Positions 59,150 through 64,000 of a DNA stretch of 64,000 nucleotides are shown piece by piece. Source of the stretch: Clostridiales bacterium (GTDB lineage Bacteria; Bacillota; Clostridia; Oscillospirales; Oscillospiraceae); contig SFFW01000002.1 in NCBI GenBank assembly GCA_004556755.1, forward strand, positions 26,970 through 90,969, given 5' to 3'. The stretch's first letter is position 1. Every line of letters begins with the position of its first letter. Below the pieces are notes generated by a model. The model searched no databases. It saw only the letters and a list, made by a program, of their open reading frames with translations, and was not told the origin of the DNA. Made by a program: the position numbers and the translations under genes.

Positions 59150-60397
59150 TCATTCCATCATTTCACTGACTGCCATCATTATGCCCAGCTTGCCGGATTC
59201 ATAGGTGATGCCGCCCTGCATATAGGCGATATACGGCTCCTTCATGGGACCATCGGCAGACAGCTCTATGGAGGACCCCTGAACGAAGGCTCCGGCAGCC
59301 ATTATTACGGGACAGTCGTAGCCGGGCATCTGCCAAGGCTCCGGCGTAACATATGAATCGACGGGCGCTCCGCTCTGAATACCACGGCAGAATCGCTTCA
59401 TGTTTTCGGCGCTGCCGAGGGTGAGCATTTGAATTATGTCATAGCGCTTTTCGTCCGCAGCGGGCGATGCGGCAAATCCGAGACGAGACATCATCGAAGC
59501 GCAGAATGCAGCGGTTTTCAGAGCTTGTGCAACGACGTGGGGTGCAATGAAAAGTCCCTGAAACAGCATCCTGTTGTTACCGAGACTTGCTCCGCACTCC
59601 CCTCCTATTCCGGGAGTGGTCAGACGCATTGCAGCTCTGTTCACAAGCTCCTTTTTGCCGACAACATAGCCGCCGGTGGGGGCAAGACCGCCGCCGGGGT
59701 TCTTTATAAGCGACCCTGCCATGAGGTCAACGCCGAAATCGGTGGGTTCGGTAAGAGCCGTGAACTCCCCATAGCAGTTGTCGACCATGACGTTTACAGT
59801 GGAATCAACGGATTTTACAAGGCTGCATATCTCCCCTATTTCCTCCGGGGAAAGTGAGCGCCTGTTTTCGTATCCTCTTGAGCGCTGTATCAAAACGGCA
59901 CGAACGCTCTTGTCGGACAGAGCTGCTTTGATGGCAGGAAGATCGGGAGAGCCGTCCTTCAGGTCAACCTGAGCATAATTTATTCCATAGAATTTAAGCG
60001 ATCCGTGGCAGTCGCCGCTTATACCGATCGCATTTCTCAAGGTGTCATACGGCAGTCCGGTAACGGACAGCAGCGTGTCGCCGGGGGCGAGCATTGAAAA
60101 GAGAGCAGTGGAAAGTGCGTGGGTGCCGTTAACGAAGCCTATGCGCACGAGTGCGGCTTCGGTGTCAAATATTTCCGCATACACTTTGTCGAGGGTCTCT
60201 CTGCCGAGGTCGTCGTATCCGTAACCGGTGGTACCCGCAAAGCAGGATTCGGACACTCGGTTGTTCTGAAATGCGGACATGACCTTCATCGTGTTCTGCT
60301 GGGCGGTCTTGTCGATATCCGCAAAGACCCCGGCAAGCTCAAGCTCAGAGCTTTTGGCCATTTCATAGACTTCCGGCTTTATATCCTGTATCTTCAT
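59150..60397 (-). CDS. Methionine gamma-lyase family PLP enzyme (aluminium-resistance type)
   Basis: 415 residues, fold type I PLP enzyme of the Alum_res/YnbB family. GTTGYGYDDLGRETLDKVYA, NGTHALSTALF, and the Schiff-base Lys in AGSLIKNPGGGLAP are family signatures. Members were linked to aluminium resistance and are annotated as methionine gamma-lyase-like; the substrate is not proven. It lies 2 nt behind murD with its GGAG inside murD, so the two are translationally linked. Confidence 0.88.
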   Translation of the reverse strand: MKIQDIKPEVYEMAKSSELELAGVFADIDKTAQQNTMKVMSAFQNNRVSESCFAGTTGYGYDDLGRETLDKVYAEIFDTEAALVRIGFVNGTHALSTALFSMLAPGDTLLSVTGLPYDTLRNAIGISGDCHGSLKFYGINYAQVDLKDGSPDLPAIKAALSDKSVRAVLIQRSRGYENRRSLSPEEIGEICSLVKSVDSTVNVMVDNCYGEFTALTEPTDFGVDLMAGSLIKNPGGGLAPTGGYVVGKKELVNRAAMRLTTPGIGGECGASLGNNRMLFQGLFIAPHVVAQALKTAAFCASMMSRLGFAASPAADEKRYDIIQMLTLGSAENMKRFCRGIQSGAPVDSYVTPEPWQMPGYDCPVIMAAGAFVQGSSIELSADGPMKEPYIAYMQGGITYESGKLGIMMAVSEMME

Positions 60398-60399
60398 AA

Positions 60400-61776
60400 T
60401 TAAAGCTCCATAACTATTTCTTTAAAGTATCTGCCCCGCTCGGCGAAATTTTTGAACATATCGAAAGCGGCACAGGCGGGAGAAAGCAGCACAATGTCTC
60501 CCGAAACGGCGTTTTCCGATGCGGCGACGACGGTCTTTCTAAAGTCGTCAAATTTGCGCATCTCAAGGGAGCCGTCGTAATATTTCGAGGCTTTGACCGC
60601 CGCTTCTATCTTGTCGGAGGTGTCGCCGCAGAGGTACAGGGCTTTGGCGTGCAGACATATTTCGTCGCCCAGACCGTCAAACGGGATGTGCTTGTCGTAG
60701 CCGCCGGCAATGAGGATAGGCTTTGTTTTTAGAGCGTGAAGTCCGGCGGCGGTCCTTGTGGGACTGGTGCCGATGGAGTCGTTTATATAGATGACTCCCT
60801 TAAGCTCACGCACACGCTCAAGGCGATGCTCGACGCCCGCAAAGCTTTTGGCAACGCTGCGGCAGACCTCATCCGATACGATGCCGTCGGTTGCGGCAAA
60901 CGCCGCCATGTAGTTTTCAAGGTTGTGGGTTCCGGGCAGAAGAATGTCGCCGCTCTTCATTATGACGTTTTCCTTGCCGTCTCGTACACGAATGACGGCA
61001 CCGTCAAGCGAATATACTCCGTTTTCGGGCTTACGCTGTCTGCTGAAAAAGCGAAGCTTTGACGCCGCTTTTGCGGCATAGTACTCCGAAAACTCGTTGT
61101 CGAGGTTCAAAACAAGTGCATCGGAGGGCTGCTGACCGAGAAATATGGAGCTTTTTGCGTCGATATAATCCTGATAATCAAGGTGCTTATCGAGGTGATT
61201 GGGCGAGACGTTGGTGATAACGGCAACGTTCGGTCTGCAAGTCATGCTGTGGAGCTGGAACGAACTAAGCTCCAGCACGGCAAAATCCTCCGAACTCATG
61301 CCGTCAACATCGCAAAGCAAGGGCTTTCCGATGTTTCCGCCGAGATGTACGGTATAACCCTGAGCCTTCAAAAGCTCGGAAATGACGGTCGTGGTCGTCG
61401 TCTTACCGTCGCTCCCCGTGACTGCGACTATGCGGCATGGACAGAGCCTGAAAAACAGCTCCATCTCGGAGGTGATAACGGCTCCCGCCTCCCTTGCGGC
61501 GACAAGGTGAGGATCAAAGGGCATTAGCCCGGGGGTGCGGAAGATCAGATCGAAGTCAAGCGCTTCAAGGTAATCCTCGCCAAGCATAAACTTGCAGCCA
61601 AGCTTTTTTAGCCGTGTATAGTCCTCTCCGAGGGCTTCCTCGCTGCGTTTGTCGCAGGCGGTAACATTGCACCCGCTCCGAAGAAGCGCATCAATAAGCG
61701 GAAGATTGCTGACACCGATGCCGATAACACCGATGCGCTTATCCCGCAATGTATCGAAATATTCCGAAAGCGTCAT
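60400..61776 (-). CDS. murD: UDP-N-acetylmuramoylalanine-D-glutamate ligase
   Basis: Adds D-Glu to UDP-MurNAc-L-Ala in peptidoglycan synthesis. 458 residues: N-terminal Rossmann domain (IGVIGIGVSNLPLI), the ATP loop AVTGSDGKTTTTTV, VITNVSPNHLDKH, and INDSIGTSPTRTAAGL in the C-terminal domain. ATG 61776 lies 6 nt after GGGAGG; an in-frame start 33 nt earlier has no ribosome site. First gene of the minus-strand operon that continues with the PLP enzyme, yunB and ligA; it is separated from other mur genes. Confidence 0.96.
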   Translation of the reverse strand: MTLSEYFDTLRDKRIGVIGIGVSNLPLIDALLRSGCNVTACDKRSEEALGEDYTRLKKLGCKFMLGEDYLEALDFDLIFRTPGLMPFDPHLVAAREAGAVITSEMELFFRLCPCRIVAVTGSDGKTTTTTVISELLKAQGYTVHLGGNIGKPLLCDVDGMSSEDFAVLELSSFQLHSMTCRPNVAVITNVSPNHLDKHLDYQDYIDAKSSIFLGQQPSDALVLNLDNEFSEYYAAKAASKLRFFSRQRKPENGVYSLDGAVIRVRDGKENVIMKSGDILLPGTHNLENYMAAFAATDGIVSDEVCRSVAKSFAGVEHRLERVRELKGVIYINDSIGTSPTRTAAGLHALKTKPILIAGGYDKHIPFDGLGDEICLHAKALYLCGDTSDKIEAAVKASKYYDGSLEMRKFDDFRKTVVAASENAVSGDIVLLSPACAAFDMFKNFAERGRYFKEIVMEL

Positions 61777-61871
61777 AATTAGCCTCCCATAAGCTTTACC
61801 GCAGGGCAAATGCCACTATTTGCAGTCTTTATATTATATCTCCATCGAGCCTTAAAAACAAGAAAATTCTA

Positions 61872-61900
61872 TTGACTTGAGGGACGGCAATGTATAAAAT
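61872..61900 (+). promoter_or_regulatory. Promoter of rnpB
   Basis: TTGACT (61872-61877), 17-nt spacer, TAAAAT (61895-61900); the start is expected close to the first base of the RNA. Confidence 0.85.
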
Positions 61901-61903
61901 AAA

Positions 61904-62209
61904 GCGGTGAGTGGGCCGAACGGTCGCGGGCATAAGGCGAAAGCCTGTGCGTGAGGAAAGTCCGGGCTCCGCAGGGCAAGGATAACGGGTAACGCCCGCC
62001 AGGGGTGACCCTCGGACAAGTGCAACAGAAATATACCGCCGAGCAATCGGTAAGGGTGGAAAAGTGAGGTAAACTCTATCCGGAGCAACACCGTGGGAGG
62101 ACACGATGATCGGCCCGATCGTCCTCGGGAGGTGGCTGAAGCCCGTCGGCAACGATGGGTTTAGATAGATGACCGTTTAAGACAGAACCCGGCTTACAGA
62201 CTCACTCGC
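61904..62209 (+). ncRNA. rnpB: RNase P RNA (bacterial type A)
   Basis: The catalytic RNA that matures tRNA 5' ends. Universally conserved pieces are present in order: GAGGAAAGTCCGGGCTCC near the 5' end, ACAGAAATATACCGCC, TAAGGGTGGAA, TTTAGATAGATGACCG, and ACAGAACCCGGCTTACAG before the 3' end. Outer stem P1 is formed by GCGGTGAGT and ACTCACTCGC. About 306 nt is short for a type A RNA, which suggests small or missing peripheral helices. End positions are set by the P1 pairing and may be off by a few bases. Confidence 0.95.
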
Positions 62210-62259
62210 ATTAAAAGAAAGCACCGCTCAGTGGGTGCGCGCAAGTGTTATTTGAAGAT

Positions 62260-62296
62260 CGGCATAGTCGAGCAATCGGCTATGCCGTTTCTTCTT
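62260..62296 (+). terminator. Hairpin after rnpB
   Basis: CGGCATAG (62260-62267) / CTATGCCG (62280-62287) with a 12-nt loop, followed by TTTCTTCTT. It probably ends rnpB; it also covers the 3' end of the recombinase remnant. Confidence 0.6.
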
Positions 62297-63918
62297 GCTC
62301 ATTTTCGTCCGGTGCGCCAGCGTCCTGCTCATCGTCCAGCCATTCGTCCGGGATTTCCACATCACCGAGGAAGTTATAGTATATCCGTATGTGTTGGATC
62401 CGGTGACCGGCATCGTCTTTTGTGGCCTTGTAGACTACGATTTTCTCAATGAATTCATGTACGATGGTCGCATTGAGCTCGGTGATCTCGGTGTATTTCT
62501 GCACTTGCCGCAGGAAGGATGCGATGTTCTCGGTCATCTCCATCTCTGCGTCTATGTACGTGTTGAGCTCGTCAATGCGAGCTTCCAGCTCACGCTGCTC
62601 TGCCTCATAGCTCGCAGCCATCTTTGCATACCGTTCATCGGATATTTTCCCGCTGATGTTGTCCTCGTACAGCCGTTGAATGATCGTGTCCAGCTTTTCT
62701 GTGCGATCCTTTGCCTGCTCCAGCTCACGTCTGCTCTCCCGCAGGGCCCGGCCTCGCTCTGCCTTTTGTCGCTGCGTAATGGTGGCGACGAATTCAGCCT
62801 CGCACTCTTTGGCATACTTGAATATCCGCTGTATCTGCTGCAGTACGATCTGCTCGATCACAACATTCCGTATTTGATGGGATGTGCAGTTTCCGGTTTT
62901 CTTCCGGTATGTGGCACAGGTGAAGTATTCCTTGTCGTGCGTCCAGCCCTGCGCTCGTACCTGATACATCTTTGCACCACAGTCACCACAGTACAACAGT
63001 CCTGCCAGCATACCCATATCTCCGAGGGACGCACGTCTGCGCCGATTCTTTCGGATTTCCTGTACGATCCGGTATGTTTCCTCGCTGACAATCGCCTCAT
63101 GAGTGCCCTGTATAACCAGCCACTCAGAAGGATCATTTTGTACCTTTTTCTTTTGCTTGAAGGATTTTCTACGGGATCGGAAGTTGACCGTATTGCCGAT
63201 GTATTCTTCCCGTTCCAGAATGTGTGCCACGGTGGATTGCCTCCATGAATACGGATCATCATAGCTCTGCCTTGCCGGAAGTGTCATGCCTCGTTCGGCG
63301 GCAAGTGACACTGGATTTTTGATCTGCCTGCGGGTAAGCTCATTGGCGATCTGCGTCGGGCCGTATCCGGCTACGCACAAGTCGAAGATTTCTTTGACTA
63401 CCGGCCCCGCTATCGGGTCGACGATCCAGCGGTTTTTATCATTGGCGTCCTTCATATAGCCGTATGGCGGATTGGTCGTCAGAGGCTTGCCAGCTTCGCC
63501 CTTGGCCTTGAACACGGCGCGTATCTTCTTGCTGGTGTCCTTGGCATACCATTCGTTAATGATGTTCAGGAAGGGCGTAAAATCGCTGTCCTGCTGGTTC
63601 GAACTGTCCACTCCGCTGTTGATCGCTATGAACTCTGCCGAGTCTGCTCATGTCCTTGACGATGATGGTGCCGATCTTACCGGCCTCCATATCTGCGATC
63701 AGGCGCTGGAAGTCCGGCCTGTCGAAGTTCGTTCCGCTCCAGCCGTCATCTACATAGAATTGCGTGTTTCTGAAGCCGTTGTCATCTGCGTACTTTTGCA
63801 GGATCGTTTTCTGATTGCGGATGCTGTTACTATCTCCCTGCAGCTCGTCGTCACGGGAAAGTCTGCAATATAGCGCTGTAAACTTGTCATTGTCTTGAAT
63901 TAACTGTCTTGCTGTCAT
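62280..63918 (-). pseudogene. Disrupted large serine recombinase
   Basis: Two minus-strand frames together make a large serine recombinase of the TndX/TnpX kind. The upstream part (63918 to about 63632) has the catalytic Ser in YCRLSRDDE and continues to KDMSRLGR. The downstream part (about 63630-62280) resumes at FIAINSGVDSSNQQ in another frame, then covers the recombinase domain, the zinc ribbon (CGDCGAKMY...CATYRKKTGNC) and a C-terminal coiled coil. Roughly 20 residues normally found between these parts are missing, so a deletion of about 60 nt that is not a multiple of three broke the gene. AAAGGAG precedes the ATG. It marks the end of an integrative element beyond the window. Confidence 0.8.
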
Positions 63919-64000
63919 TTCAATACTCCTTTCCGACAGCCTTCAAGCGGCAAAGGAGATAATACCAGAGACGCTTGCAGAAGTCTAACTAAATATTGTT

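Noticed and set aside
1..64000. CRISPR arrays and complete insertion sequences
   Set aside because: No regularly spaced repeats longer than about 20 bp and no transposase genes were seen.

Overview
The window looks like chromosomal DNA of a spore-forming, low-to-moderate GC Clostridia member, probably a gut Oscillospirales/Ruminococcaceae-type bacterium. The reasons are a run of sporulation genes (sigH-like sigma factor, spoIVA, yunB, cotJ genes, SpoIID- and SpoIIM-like proteins), Clostridia-style housekeeping clusters (ruvCAB, queA-tgt-yajC, trmK-nif3), strong GGAGG ribosome sites and TTGACA/TATAAT promoters. The genus assignment is inference; no 16S gene is present.

Layout. 1-3.6 kb: tail of a response regulator, an O-antigen ligase/polymerase-like membrane protein and a secreted lipase-like protein with three SLH repeats. 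3.7-11.2 kb: a co-directional DNA-repair and tRNA-modification run (uvrB, polA, metallopeptidase/pseudo-phosphatase fusion, rimI, tsaD, radC), then tRNA-Thr(CGT). 11.6-17.8 kb: GH2 glycosidase, glycerol-1-phosphate dehydrogenase plus HAD phosphatase, gluQ, TetR-type regulator. 17.9-25.5 kb: ybaK, uvrA, a small membrane protein, recD2, comF, mreB/mbl. 25.5-34.5 kb: alpha/beta hydrolase, glycerol kinase, DUF1015 protein, yebC, DUF3048 lipoprotein, TIGR01440 protein, dapA, SpoIID protein. 34.5-42.9 kb: queA-tgt-yajC, TIGR04086 membrane protein, SpoIIM-like protein, xerD, ruvCAB, sigH-like factor, two small metal/redox proteins. 42.9-51.3 kb: trmK-nif3, spoIVA, aspartate aminotransferase, cwlD-like amidase, radA, pentein-like DUF6873 protein, a second Xer recombinase. 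51.4-55.3 kb: a degenerate P-type ATPase behind fba, divergent from PPi-type pfk. 55.4-61.8 kb (minus): cotJC, a cotJA-cotJB fusion, ligA, yunB, methionine gamma-lyase family enzyme, murD. 61.9-64 kb: rnpB (RNase P RNA) and a broken large serine recombinase, which marks the edge of a decayed integrative element.

Themes. Nucleotide excision repair (uvrA, uvrB, polA, ligA) and recombination (ruvABC, recD2, radA, radC) are well represented. Glycerol metabolism appears as glpK and a glycerol-1-phosphate dehydrogenase. Several genes, including spoIVA, yunB, the cwlD-like gene and the gene after yajC, have their Shine-Dalgarno or start codon inside a perfect or near-perfect inverted repeat, which suggests recurrent structural control of translation. 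The most unusual proteins are a P1B-type ATPase homologue that has lost every catalytic signature, and a zinc metallopeptidase fused to a low-molecular-weight phosphatase domain without its catalytic cysteine or arginine. No CRISPR array, intact prophage or complete insertion sequence was seen.
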